Of a stretch of DNA of 36,769 nt, positions 15,910 through 23,834 are shown piece by piece. A model generated the notes under the pieces. The model made no database searches. It was not told where the DNA came from and worked only from the letters and a program-made list of their open reading frames with translations. Both the position numbers and the translations under genes were made by a program. This stretch comes from Candidatus Roseilinea mizusawaensis (GTDB lineage Bacteria; Chloroflexota; Anaerolineae; J036; Brachytrichaceae). Position 1 is the stretch's first letter; each line of letters starts with the position of its first letter. The stretch is from assembly GCA_016841965.1 (NCBI GenBank), contig JAEANN010000003.1, positions 1-36,769 of the forward strand, written 5' to 3'.

Positions 15910-17427
15910 ATGAACGATGACACCATCCTTGAATTTCAGAATGTCAGCAAAGTCTTTCCGGGGGTCAAGGCGCTGAGCGATGTCAGTTTCCGCATTCAGC
16001 GCGGCACCATTCATGGGCTATGCGGAGAGAACGGCGCTGGTAAGTCCACACTGATGAAGATTTTGTCGGGCGTCTATCCTCACGGAACTTATGACGGCCG
16101 GATTATTTACAACGGGCAAGAGCTTAAGCTACATGGTGGCGCCATTCGGCAAGCTGCCGAGCAAGGTATCGCCATTGTGTATCAAGAACTGACGCTGATC
16201 CCCAACATGACAGTCGGTGAGAATGTCTTTTTGGGGCGTGAGCCGGTTGAACGGGGGGCCATCAACTGGGACCGCTTGTATTCAGATACCCAGTTGATTC
16301 TTAAGCGCTACGGCCTAGACTTGCACCCGCAAGATGTTGTCAAGGATTTAGGCGTCGGCAAGATGCAAATGACAGAGATCGCTAAAGCGCTTTCGGAAGA
16401 CGCTAAAGTGTTGATTCTAGATGAACCCACGAGCGCTTTGTCGGAGATCGAGATTAACAAGCTCATGGATATCTTGCGCACTCTCAAGAGCCTGGGCATG
16501 ACGTGTATCTACATCACGCACAAGATGAGCGAATTTTTCGAGATCACCGACACGATCACAGTGCTGCGAGATGGTAAAGTGGTGACCACCCAGCCGACCA
16601 AAGATATCACCCCTGAAAAGCTGGTGAGCTATATGGTAGGCCGGGAAATGAAAGAACGTTTTCCTAAAAGCAACCGCCGGCCCGGCGAGGTGATCCTCGA
16701 AGTCAAAGATCTACACGCTGTCCGTGGAGAGCGGGAGGTCTTGAAGGGCGTTTCGTTCGATCTGCGGCGCGGTGAGATTCTGGGCATCGCTGGATTGATG
16801 GGGTCAGGCCGCACTGAACTGGTGATGACCCTCTTTGGTGAGTTTGCGCGCATCACGCGCGGCAGCGTGCTCGTGGAAGGTCGCGAGGTCAGAATTACTG
16901 ATAGTCACAGCGCCATGGAACATGGCATCAGTCTGGTGCCCGAAGACCGCAAGCGTCACGGGCTGGTGTTGGGGCAGTCTATCCTGAACAATATCTCATT
17001 GCCCAACTTGGATCGGTTTGCAGGTTTTATGCGCATCAACCGGAACGCTGAAGTTAAAGAGAGCCTCCGCATGATGAAAGAGCTGGCAATTAAGGCGCCC
17101 AATCTGTATGTGCCGGCCGAGTCGCTATCCGGTGGCAATCAGCAAAAGGTGGTCATTGCTAAATGGCTGATGTCCAAACCTAAAATCCTAATCATGGATG
17201 ACCCGACACGCGGCGTGGACGTGGGCGCCAAGTATGAAATTTACAAGCTCATGAACGATCTGGCTGAAAATGGAATCGCAATTATTATGATTTCCAGCGA
17301 GCTCGAAGAAGTGTTGGGAATGAGCGATCGGGTGCTGGTCATGTGGCAAGGGAAATCCAATGGCTTGCTGCCGATCCAGGAAGCGACGCAGGAAAGCATC
17401 ATGCATCGGGCTGCTGGCCTGATGTGA
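15910..17427 (+). CDS. xylG: CUT2 ABC sugar transporter ATP-binding protein
   Basis: This tandem two-domain ATPase of the XylG/RbsA type has 505 aa from ATG 15910; GTG 15898 is the alternative start. The first domain has Walker A GENGAGKST (about 39-47), a degenerate signature LGVGKMQM and Walker B VLILDEPTS. The second domain has the usual degenerate P-loop GLMGSGRTEL, the canonical signature LSGGNQQKV and a Walker B ILIMDDPTRGVD. Such asymmetry is normal for the family, with the two ATP sites differing in activity. It sits on the cytosolic face and energises the XylH permease. An imperfect palindrome (17421-17443) spans its stop codon. Confidence 0.93.
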   Translation: MNDDTILEFQNVSKVFPGVKALSDVSFRIQRGTIHGLCGENGAGKSTLMKILSGVYPHGTYDGRIIYNGQELKLHGGAIRQAAEQGIAIVYQELTLIPNMTVGENVFLGREPVERGAINWDRLYSDTQLILKRYGLDLHPQDVVKDLGVGKMQMTEIAKALSEDAKVLILDEPTSALSEIEINKLMDILRTLKSLGMTCIYITHKMSEFFEITDTITVLRDGKVVTTQPTKDITPEKLVSYMVGREMKERFPKSNRRPGEVILEVKDLHAVRGEREVLKGVSFDLRRGEILGIAGLMGSGRTELVMTLFGEFARITRGSVLVEGREVRITDSHSAMEHGISLVPEDRKRHGLVLGQSILNNISLPNLDRFAGFMRINRNAEVKESLRMMKELAIKAPNLYVPAESLSGGNQQKVVIAKWLMSKPKILIMDDPTRGVDVGAKYEIYKLMNDLAENGIAIIMISSELEEVLGMSDRVLVMWQGKSNGLLPIQEATQESIMHRAAGLM

Positions 17428-17469
17428 TCACACGTGACACATCCGCAAATCCAAGAACGAGGTGTCTGA

Positions 17470-18693
17470 ATGGCTGATATGACTGTTGCGCAGCCCGGCC
17501 GCGAGCAAAGCTCAACTGCCTCGCCTCTGCTGCAGTTGTTCCGCCGGAACGTCCAGACGTACACGATCATCATCGCTTTGATTCTGATCTGGCTGGTGTT
17601 CACTATCGCCACGGGCGGGGGCTATCTGTCGCCCCAAAATATCTCCAATTTGTTTCGCCAGATGTCCGTCACATCGCTGATGGCCGCCGGCATGGTGCTG
17701 GTCATCGTCACAGGCGGCATCGACTTGTCAGTGGGCCGGCTGGCAGGTTTTGTATCGGTGGTGGTGGCTTATCTTCAGGCTAATACCTGGTATCAGATCA
17801 TTCCTAATCAGCCTGCGCTATCTGCTGTGTTATCTGTGAGCGTAGGGTTGGCTGTAGGTGCTGCGTGGGGCATCGCTCAGGGATATATCGTGGCTTACCT
17901 GCGCGTGCCGGCCTTCATCGTCACATTGGGCAGCATGTTCATTTTGCAGGGGCTGATATTGTTGCAGACCGAAGGCAAAACCATTCCCGCTAATCAGCCG
18001 GTCTTCTCGGAAATAGGCCAAGGCTACTTGCAATCAGAATTGAGTTGGATTCTGGCCGTAGTGGTTATTGCTTTGATGTTCCTGTTCATGTTTCGAGACC
18101 GGGTTAACAAACAGAAGTATGGCTTCCCGTTGTCGCCACTGTGGCTGGACATTGTCAAGAACGTGTTTTATGCCGGCCTGCTGGTGCTGTATGTCTACGC
18201 TGTCAACCTCTATCAGGTCGCGCCGGGCATTCCGTATCCGGTGCTCTTGTTGGCGATCGTGGCTGTCATCATGACCTATATCTCGACCAACACGCGCTTT
18301 GGCCGGCATGCTTATGCGATTGGCGGCAACCGCGAAGCTGCACGATTATCCGGCATCAACATTCGCCGCAATATCTTCTTGATTTTTGTGTTGATGGGTT
18401 TCCTATCGGGCTTGGCCGGCATCGTGCTCGCCTCCTATGTCGGTTATGGCACCATCGGCGCGGGAGCCGGCTACGAGCTTGATGTGATTGCCAGCGCCAT
18501 CCTCGGCGGCACGTCGACTTTAGGCGGTGTGGGCACCATCCCCGGCGCTATGATTGGCGGCCTGATTATGGCCAGCCTCAGCACGGGCCTGCAAATGCTC
18601 AATGCGCCGCCCGCCACGACCTATGTAGTCAAAGGAATTGTTCTGGTGGCCGCTGTGCTGTTGGATGTTTACTTCAAGCGAGAGGGCAAATAG
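17470..18693 (+). CDS. xylH: CUT2 ABC sugar permease
   Basis: This inner-membrane permease of the XylH/RbsC (BPD_transp_2) family has 407 aa and about ten transmembrane segments. Typical segments include MVLVIVTGGIDLSVG, VPAFIVTLGSMFILQGL, GGNREAARLSGINI and the C-terminal ILGGTSTLGGVGTIPGAMIGGLIM. The extra-long form with a central insert matches XylH rather than RbsC. GAGGTG lies just before the ATG. It is the last gene of the operon and a strong terminator follows. Confidence 0.93.
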   Translation: MADMTVAQPGREQSSTASPLLQLFRRNVQTYTIIIALILIWLVFTIATGGGYLSPQNISNLFRQMSVTSLMAAGMVLVIVTGGIDLSVGRLAGFVSVVVAYLQANTWYQIIPNQPALSAVLSVSVGLAVGAAWGIAQGYIVAYLRVPAFIVTLGSMFILQGLILLQTEGKTIPANQPVFSEIGQGYLQSELSWILAVVVIALMFLFMFRDRVNKQKYGFPLSPLWLDIVKNVFYAGLLVLYVYAVNLYQVAPGIPYPVLLLAIVAVIMTYISTNTRFGRHAYAIGGNREAARLSGINIRRNIFLIFVLMGFLSGLAGIVLASYVGYGTIGAGAGYELDVIASAILGGTSTLGGVGTIPGAMIGGLIMASLSTGLQMLNAPPATTYVVKGIVLVAAVLLDVYFKREGK

Positions 18694-18803
18694 TCCGGCG
18701 CCTTTCAGGTAAGGGGGGAGGGTGTGCCTTGCCCGCGCGCGCGGAGTGTTGTCCGAGACATCCGGGCGCTGGCCGGCACCGACTCTGGTAATCCAGGCCA
18801 CAA

Positions 18804-18840
18804 ACCCGCGAGGCCTCAAAAGGCCTCGCGGGTATTTTAT
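18804..18840 (+). terminator. Intrinsic terminator of the xyl operon
   Basis: ACCCGCGAGGCCT (18804-18816), a CAAA tetraloop and the exact complement (18821-18833) give a 13-bp GC-rich stem. It is followed by an AT-rich tail ATTTTATTATTT. It ends rightward transcription before the convergent DUF2892 gene. Confidence 0.92.
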
Positions 18841-18852
18841 TATTTGCCTGGT

Positions 18853-19062
18853 CTATTGCGCTTTGCGCGGGCAGGTGGAAATACCCAGCACCGTGTACAG
18901 GCCGCAGAAGCCAATAACACCTGTCGCCAGCAACACCACCGCTGCCACGCCGAGAATGATCGCCAATACCCCGCTCACCTGACCGGTGAGCACCAGCACG
19001 CCAAGGGCTAGCGCGATCACAATTCGCACGACGCGATCCACTGTTCCTACATTTTGTTTCAT
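18853..19062 (-). CDS. DUF2892 (YgaP-type) small membrane protein
   Basis: This protein of 69 aa carries the DUF2892 pattern: an N-terminal KQNVGTVDRVVRI segment and two hydrophobic helices, ending in GFCGLYTVLGISTCP. ATG 19062 is used because GGAGG precedes it; the open frame upstream is not conserved. The two C-terminal cysteines are typical for the family, whose relatives are fused to rhodanese domains (YgaP). It lies 96 bp downstream of a Crp/Fnr gene on the same strand, a common pairing in bacteria. It may work in sulfur or redox stress, but the role is unknown. Confidence 0.88.
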   Translation of the reverse strand: MKQNVGTVDRVVRIVIALALGVLVLTGQVSGVLAIILGVAAVVLLATGVIGFCGLYTVLGISTCPRKAQ

Positions 19063-19119
19063 TTTCTGCCTCCAAACGTCCATCAGGTTTATGGTTTCGC
19101 GTATCTTATCCGTCAGTCG

Positions 19120-19138
19120 TTTGTCTGTCAGTGACAAA
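19120..19138. promoter_or_regulatory. Inverted repeat between the Crp/Fnr and DUF2892 genes
   Basis: TTTGTC, a 7-bp spacer and GACAAA form a perfect 6-bp inverted repeat, about 60 bp upstream of the DUF2892 start. It could be the binding site of the adjacent Crp/Fnr protein. The odd spacing differs from the classical Crp and Fnr sites. Confidence 0.4.
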
Positions 19139-19158
19139 GTCACACAACCTGGCCTAAC

Positions 19159-19833
19159 TCAGGCGCGCGCCTTTGCAGCCAGCCCAGACACATCGAGAAC
19201 AGTGACTGTGCCGCGCCCTGTCTCGATCCACCCATTGCCGGCGAAATCTTCCAGAATTCGGCTGACCACCTCGCGCGACGTGCCCAGTTCATCGGCGATC
19301 TGTTGATGGGTGAGTTTGAGGGTGGGGTGCGCCGGGTCGCGCCGGCTGACCAGAAAATCGGCCACACGCGCGTCCATGCGTCGGAAGGCCACTTCGTTGA
19401 CGACGGCCATCAACACCGATAGGCGATGGGCCAGCAGGTCGAACACATAGTCACGCCAGGCAGGATAACGCTCAATCCAGTCGCGGAAGATGGGCGCGGG
19501 GATGAAAACGGCTTCGGCATCACGCTCAACGACGGCGATGGCCGGGAACTGATGCCGGCTGAGGATGCAGTTGGCGGTCAGGATGCAGCTCTGGCCGCGC
19601 TCGAAGCGGTATAGGGTGATCTCGCGGCCGGTCTCGCTCATCTTGTACACGCGCACGCAGCCGCTGATCAGAATAGCGATGGCGCTGCACTCGTCACCTT
19701 CGACAAACACGGTAGTCCTGGCCGGCACACGTTGGACGAAGGCGTGATCGCAAAAGTCGCGCGCCAGTGCATCGGCTTGTCTCAGGAATGGCAGGATTTC
19801 CTGCGCGCGCGCAACCTGAACAGGTTCGATCAT
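19159..19833 (-). CDS. Crp/Fnr-family transcriptional regulator
   Basis: This cytosolic DNA-binding regulator has 224 aa. The N-terminal cyclic-nucleotide-binding-like domain includes VFVEGDECSAIAILISGCVRVYK and GREITLYRFERGQSC. The C-terminal HTH_Crp domain includes LTHQQIADELGTSREVVSRIL. Three cysteines (in DFCDH, GQSCILTANC) are present, but no clear Fnr-type iron-sulfur cluster pattern at the N-terminus. GGAGAG precedes the ATG. It probably controls the DUF2892 gene, from which it is separated by an inverted repeat. Confidence 0.92.
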   Translation of the reverse strand: MIEPVQVARAQEILPFLRQADALARDFCDHAFVQRVPARTTVFVEGDECSAIAILISGCVRVYKMSETGREITLYRFERGQSCILTANCILSRHQFPAIAVVERDAEAVFIPAPIFRDWIERYPAWRDYVFDLLAHRLSVLMAVVNEVAFRRMDARVADFLVSRRDPAHPTLKLTHQQIADELGTSREVVSRILEDFAGNGWIETGRGTVTVLDVSGLAAKARA

Positions 19834-19857
19834 GAAGTGACTCTCCTCATCACGGGA

Positions 19858-20718
19858 TTACTCTCGTGGGCGACTGGGCTCGAAAGAGATTTTGATCTGG
19901 CTGAATCCCAAGCTGCGCAAATGCTCGGTCAGCCGTAACTCGGCCAATTCTTGCGCCAGGCTCATCATGCTGGGGTTATTGGCCACCAGGTCGGCCAGTT
20001 GTTGCCGAGCGCGGGCCAGCGCCTCCAGCTCCAGCCCTTCGTATTCTGAATAGATCCAACTGCGCTCGGAGACGCGGATGCGCGATTCCTCCGGCAACAT
20101 TTCCACGCTCAGCACCGACACCGCCGGCAGCGTCAGCGTGATGGCCGCCCCGTTGGGCTGGATGTTGCGCGCATCCAGCCGGGTGAGATCGACGCCGACC
20201 TTGATCCGCCCGACTGCGTACAGGATCACCTTGTCTGTGCCGAAGATTTGCAGCAATCCTTCGCGCTCCACTTTGGCTTCAGCTTCGGTCGCCAGCGTGT
20301 ATTCGACCATCGCCAGTTCGCCGATGTTGCGCCACACCGGCATGGGGATGGGCGTCGGCGTGGGGGTAGGGGTGGGCAGCGGCGTTGCGGTGGATGTGGG
20401 AGTGGGCGATGGAATCTCGGTAGGCAGCGCGGTGGGCGAGGGCGAGGCAGGAATGGGCGTGTGCGTGGGTGGCTGTGGCGAAGGCGCCGGTGTGACCGGG
20501 GCCGGTGTGACCGGGGCCGGCGTCACCTGCACCACCACGTAGATCGGCGTGGACGTGGCGGCAATCGGCGCTGCTGTTGCGGACGCACCCTGCGGCGTGA
20601 GAAGTGCGCGTACCAGCAGCCCGAATCCCACCACTACTGCGACGACGGCCAGGCCGGCGGCGATCAGGCAGCCGGGCGAATGGATCAGCGACTCCCAGCG
20701 TCTTTGTGCATCGCTCAT
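19858..20718 (-). CDS. DUF4230-like membrane-anchored protein
   Basis: This protein of 286 aa has one N-terminal transmembrane helix (about residues 18-40). A Pro/Thr-rich low-complexity linker follows (about 60-130) and then a DUF4230-like domain. That domain shows the family pattern GRIKVGVDLTRL-D and ITLPAVSVL, ending in an alpha-helical segment. The domain is expected outside the cell or in the cell wall space. Its function is unknown. It lies 24 bp upstream of the Crp/Fnr start on the same strand, so co-transcription is possible. Confidence 0.8.
   Translation of the reverse strand: MSDAQRRWESLIHSPGCLIAAGLAVVAVVVGFGLLVRALLTPQGASATAAPIAATSTPIYVVVQVTPAPVTPAPVTPAPSPQPPTHTPIPASPSPTALPTEIPSPTPTSTATPLPTPTPTPTPIPMPVWRNIGELAMVEYTLATEAEAKVEREGLLQIFGTDKVILYAVGRIKVGVDLTRLDARNIQPNGAAITLTLPAVSVLSVEMLPEESRIRVSERSWIYSEYEGLELEALARARQQLADLVANNPSMMSLAQELAELRLTEHLRSLGFSQIKISFEPSRPRE
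20487..20516 (-). repeat. 15-bp tandem repeat in the Pro/Thr linker
   Basis: The unit CCGGTGTGACCGGGG occurs twice exactly and decays into a third copy. It encodes repeated Thr-Pro-Ala-Pro-Val in the linker of the DUF4230-like protein. Confidence 0.75.
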
Positions 20719-20810
20719 AAATGCGAATATAACTCAGCTTTGAGCAGCAGCCTGTGTGCTTGGGTCGGGCCAACCGGCTGCTGGTCGGCGCGCCGGTAAG
20801 GCCAGCTTTT

Positions 20811-22328
20811 TCAGGCTTGATCGGCCGGCGATGCGACTTCCTGCGTCGCGCTCAGCGCGTCCAGCGGCAACGGCCACAATGGGGCGCGCGGCGTCGCCGG
20901 CTGCACCGGCTCGCAGTCCGCCGGGTCGATTGCGCGGCGGGCTGCCTCAATCGCGCGCGCAACCGCGTCGCCGCACATGCGGCCCTGGCAAAATCCCATC
21001 CCGGCCCGCGTCAACCCTTTGACTTCGTTCACCGTGCGCGCGCCGGCTTGCACAGCGCCGACAATCTCGTCCAGCCGAACATCTTCGCACCGGCACAAGA
21101 TTGTGCCCGCCTGCGCCAGCGTATAAAAGCCATCCCCCGGCGTGAACAGCGCGTTCAGCAAGTCGGCAAAGTGTTGCTCGCGGCGCAGTCCTCTGCGCAG
21201 CCGGCCCAGATGTGTTTCGGCTGCCGCCGGATCAAGATAGCCCAAATCGCGCGCCGCAGCCAGACCGGCTATCTGGCCCTCCAGTTGCGCCAGCACGGCC
21301 CCGCCCGGCCTGGCCCCGTCGCCTGCAATCCACACGCCCGGCTGTGAGGCAGCCAGATCAGGCCCACGCACAGGCGTTGTGCAGCCGGCGTGCGCATCGA
21401 AGACGTGTTGGCAGCCCATCAGCCGGCTGAGCTGAATGGCCGGCGTAAACCCATAGCCTACTACCAGCGCGTCTGCCTCCAGTGTGCGCCGGTTTGCTGC
21501 TCCAGATAGCGGACGCCAGTCTTGCCCCAGGCGCGCCACTTCGACCGCCTGCACTGTGTCTGCGCCGTGCGCTGCAATGGCTGCCCAGCCCGACCAGATT
21601 GGCGTCCCGGCGTGGCGCAGGATATGCCAGTAGTGATACCCCTCGCGCAAGCGCGCCCACTGCCCCCAGAGCGCCGGCAGACGCCGCAGCCCGCGCCGCA
21701 GCCCGCGCCGCAGCCCGCGCCGGATCAGACGCGGGCTGGCGTGGGCAAGCGCCAACACTTGCGCCCCGGCCTGTGTCAGATTTGCCGCCACAGCCAGTGC
21801 CAGCGGCCCGCTGCCCGACACCACAACGCGCCGCCCCGGCAATACGCCCTGACTTTTGAGCAGGTTCTGCGCCGCGCCGGCCGTCCACACCCCCGGCAGC
21901 GTCCAGCCAGGGAAGGGCACCGGCCGATCGTATGCGCCCACGGCCAGAATGACGGCGCGCGTTTCCAGGACGCGCAGGCCATCGGGGGTGTGCACATCAA
22001 GCCGCCAGCCCGAAGCACTTTCAGCGCGTGTGATGCTCCACACGGCGCTATTCAGCCAGCGCTGTGCCCCGCTTGCCTCGGCTTGGGCAAACAACGCCTG
22101 CGCCTCGGCGCGGTGATCGAACCTTGAGCGCGCCGGCTGAAGGGTGGGTGGCGCTTGCAGGTAATACTGCCCGCCGGGCTGAGGGTGATTGTCGATGATG
22201 GCAATGCACATGCGCCGGCCGCTAGCTTGTGCAGCCGCCACCAACGCCGACAGGCCGGCCGGCCCCGCGCCGATGATGGCCAGATCAACGCGCGTGTCGG
22301 GCTTGTGGAATGCAGTTTGCTCGCTCAT
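20811..22328 (-). CDS. HcnB/opine-oxidase-A-like FAD oxidoreductase
   Basis: This flavin disulfide-reductase-type subunit has 505 aa. GAGPAGLSA at residues 20-28 binds FAD. A second Rossmann motif lies near VVVSGSGPLALAVA. A C-terminal BFD-type [2Fe-2S] site has Cys412, Cys414, Cys447 and Cys452. This is the large subunit layout of hydrogen-cyanide synthase HcnB, octopine/nopaline oxidase A and D-proline-type dehydrogenases. It overlaps the small [2Fe-2S] subunit gene by 4 bp. With the two genes upstream it forms a heterotrimeric amine or amino-acid dehydrogenase. Cyanide production is possible but not supported beyond family resemblance. A RRGL tandem repeat lies inside it. Confidence 0.88.
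   Translation of the reverse strand: MSEQTAFHKPDTRVDLAIIGAGPAGLSALVAAAQASGRRMCIAIIDNHPQPGGQYYLQAPPTLQPARSRFDHRAEAQALFAQAEASGAQRWLNSAVWSITRAESASGWRLDVHTPDGLRVLETRAVILAVGAYDRPVPFPGWTLPGVWTAGAAQNLLKSQGVLPGRRVVVSGSGPLALAVAANLTQAGAQVLALAHASPRLIRRGLRRGLRRGLRRLPALWGQWARLREGYHYWHILRHAGTPIWSGWAAIAAHGADTVQAVEVARLGQDWRPLSGAANRRTLEADALVVGYGFTPAIQLSRLMGCQHVFDAHAGCTTPVRGPDLAASQPGVWIAGDGARPGGAVLAQLEGQIAGLAAARDLGYLDPAAAETHLGRLRRGLRREQHFADLLNALFTPGDGFYTLAQAGTILCRCEDVRLDEIVGAVQAGARTVNEVKGLTRAGMGFCQGRMCGDAVARAIEAARRAIDPADCEPVQPATPRAPLWPLPLDALSATQEVASPADQA
21685..21720 (-). repeat. 12-bp tandem repeat (x3) inside the HcnB-like gene
   Basis: CGCAGCCCGCGC is repeated three times without change and encodes repeated Arg-Arg-Gly-Leu on the minus strand. 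The insertion is in frame, between the second Rossmann motif and the following barrel strand. It looks like a recent slippage expansion in a surface loop. Confidence 0.85.
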
Positions 22329-22672
22329 GCCGGTTCACACGTTTGTTGTTGTGGTGGTTGGGCGCCGGTGTGCACGCGCATCCCATCTTCTGCCGGCGTC
22401 AGACATGCGCGCACGCTGCGCAGCGCGCCCGGCGCTGTGGCCGGGGCGACCCACACCAGGCACTCGAAGCACACGCCCATACCGCAATATAGCCCGCGGG
22501 CGCGCATGGGATGATCTGCGCCGGGGCGATAGAGGGCGCGCCGGCCGGCTGCCAGCAACACAGTGGCCAGCGTTTCGCCTGCGTATGCGACGACCGGTTG
22601 ATCGTCGATCCAAATGGTGAGTGCTGCGCCGCGTCGTTGCGGGGCCAGCGGCGTGTCAGGCGGGATGCGCAT
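22325..22672 (-). CDS. HcnA-like [2Fe-2S] ferredoxin subunit
   Basis: This small subunit of 115 aa has a plant-type ferredoxin [2Fe-2S] fold (Fer2_4). The cluster ligands are Cys63, Cys68, Cys71 and Cys90 (CX4CX2CX18C). It matches the small subunit of HcnABC/sarcosine-oxidase-like complexes. It overlaps the preceding DAO gene by 17 bp and the following HcnB-like gene by 4 bp, so all three are translated together. It probably passes electrons from the substrate flavin to the second flavoprotein. Confidence 0.88.
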   Translation of the reverse strand: MRIPPDTPLAPQRRGAALTIWIDDQPVVAYAGETLATVLLAAGRRALYRPGADHPMRARGLYCGMGVCFECLVWVAPATAPGALRSVRACLTPAEDGMRVHTGAQPPQQQTCEPA

Positions 22673-23813
22673 GGTGATTCACCTTTCGATCGGGTCGGAA
22701 CGCCGATACATCGATGGCAGTAGGGCGACCCAGAATCAAGTCCGTCATCAGCTCGCCGACAATGGGTGTGACGATGACCGTGGACTTGAACGCTGTGGCG
22801 ATGAACAGGCCGGGTAAATCTGCAACCGGCCCCAGGCAGGGCAGGCCGTCGGGTGTGGAGGCGACCGGTGCGGCCCATGTCCGTAAAGCGCACAGCGGGC
22901 GCAGCGCCGGGAAGAAGCGCGTGGCGACCCGCGCGATGGCGCGCAGGTCTGCCGGCGGCGCATCGTGCCCCAGCGCCGGATCGGGTCGGGCGGCCTCGCC
23001 CAGCAAAAAATGACCGTGCGCAGTTTGAGAGATGGCCAGCACAGCCTCGCCGGCGCTGTTTTCGATGTCCTCGAAAAAGGCCGCCGAAGCGATGTGATTG
23101 TTGAGACGCAGTGCGCTGGCTTCGGTGACCAGCGCCTGCCCGCGCACATGTTGGATCGGCCACGTGCGCCCGATCTGCTGGCCCAGCAGATTGGTCCAGG
23201 CGCCGGTGGTGAGCACGACGGCCCCGGCGCTCCACACACCGCGCGCGGTCTGCACGCCTGTGACCCGCCCGTGTTCAACGCGCAAGCCCAGCACAGGCGT
23301 CTGAGTGTGCACACGCAGGCCGTGCGCGCGCCCGCGCTGGACATAGGCCCATAACAAGCCAAACGGGTTGATCTGGCCTTCGTGGGGGTGGTAGCACGCG
23401 CCCAGCACAACACGCCGATCCAGCAGGGGTTCGATTTCGCCCAGGTGGTCAGCCGGCACGATTTCGGCGGCGATGCCGGCGGCGCGCAAGACCGGCACGC
23501 GGGCTTGCATCGTGCGCCATTGCGCTTCGGTCTCGATCAACAACAGACTGCCCAGCCGGCGATAGCCGATCGGCGCACCAAGCTGCGCCTGCAGCTCTGG
23601 AAAGCGCGCCAGGCCGGCCAGCGTCAACGGCAGGCTGTATGCCAGCTCGGCGTCTTGGGCCTGCACATTGCCGTAGTTGGCGCGCGACGCGCCGGCCGCA
23701 ATCTCGCCGCGCTCGATCAGTGCAGTGCGCAGGCCGGCCATTGCCAGATGGCAGCCCACCGCGCAGCCGATATAGCCGGCCCCCACCACAATCACATCAC
23801 AGGTCTCGGCCAT
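22656..23813 (-). CDS. DAO-family FAD amino-acid dehydrogenase (HcnC-like)
   Basis: This catalytic subunit of 385 aa belongs to the DAO family (glycine oxidase, sarcosine oxidase beta, HcnC). GAGYIGCAVG at residues 11-20 binds FAD, and the C-terminal segment DGLPCLGPVADLPGLFIAT is typical. It is expected to oxidise the C-N bond of an amino acid or secondary amine. It is the first of three overlapping genes and lies 21 bp after the MBOAT gene. No good Shine-Dalgarno sequence precedes the ATG, so translation may depend on coupling with the upstream gene. Confidence 0.88.
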   Translation of the reverse strand: MAETCDVIVVGAGYIGCAVGCHLAMAGLRTALIERGEIAAGASRANYGNVQAQDAELAYSLPLTLAGLARFPELQAQLGAPIGYRRLGSLLLIETEAQWRTMQARVPVLRAAGIAAEIVPADHLGEIEPLLDRRVVLGACYHPHEGQINPFGLLWAYVQRGRAHGLRVHTQTPVLGLRVEHGRVTGVQTARGVWSAGAVVLTTGAWTNLLGQQIGRTWPIQHVRGQALVTEASALRLNNHIASAAFFEDIENSAGEAVLAISQTAHGHFLLGEAARPDPALGHDAPPADLRAIARVATRFFPALRPLCALRTWAAPVASTPDGLPCLGPVADLPGLFIATAFKSTVIVTPIVGELMTDLILGRPTAIDVSAFRPDRKVNHHAHPA

Positions 23814-23834
23814 AGGTGATCCATGTCGGCAGCG

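Noticed and set aside
17421-17443. Imperfect palindrome over the xylG stop as a terminator or Crp site
   Set aside because: The arms need a bulge and leave a two-base centre, and xylH follows in the same operon; no terminator is expected here.
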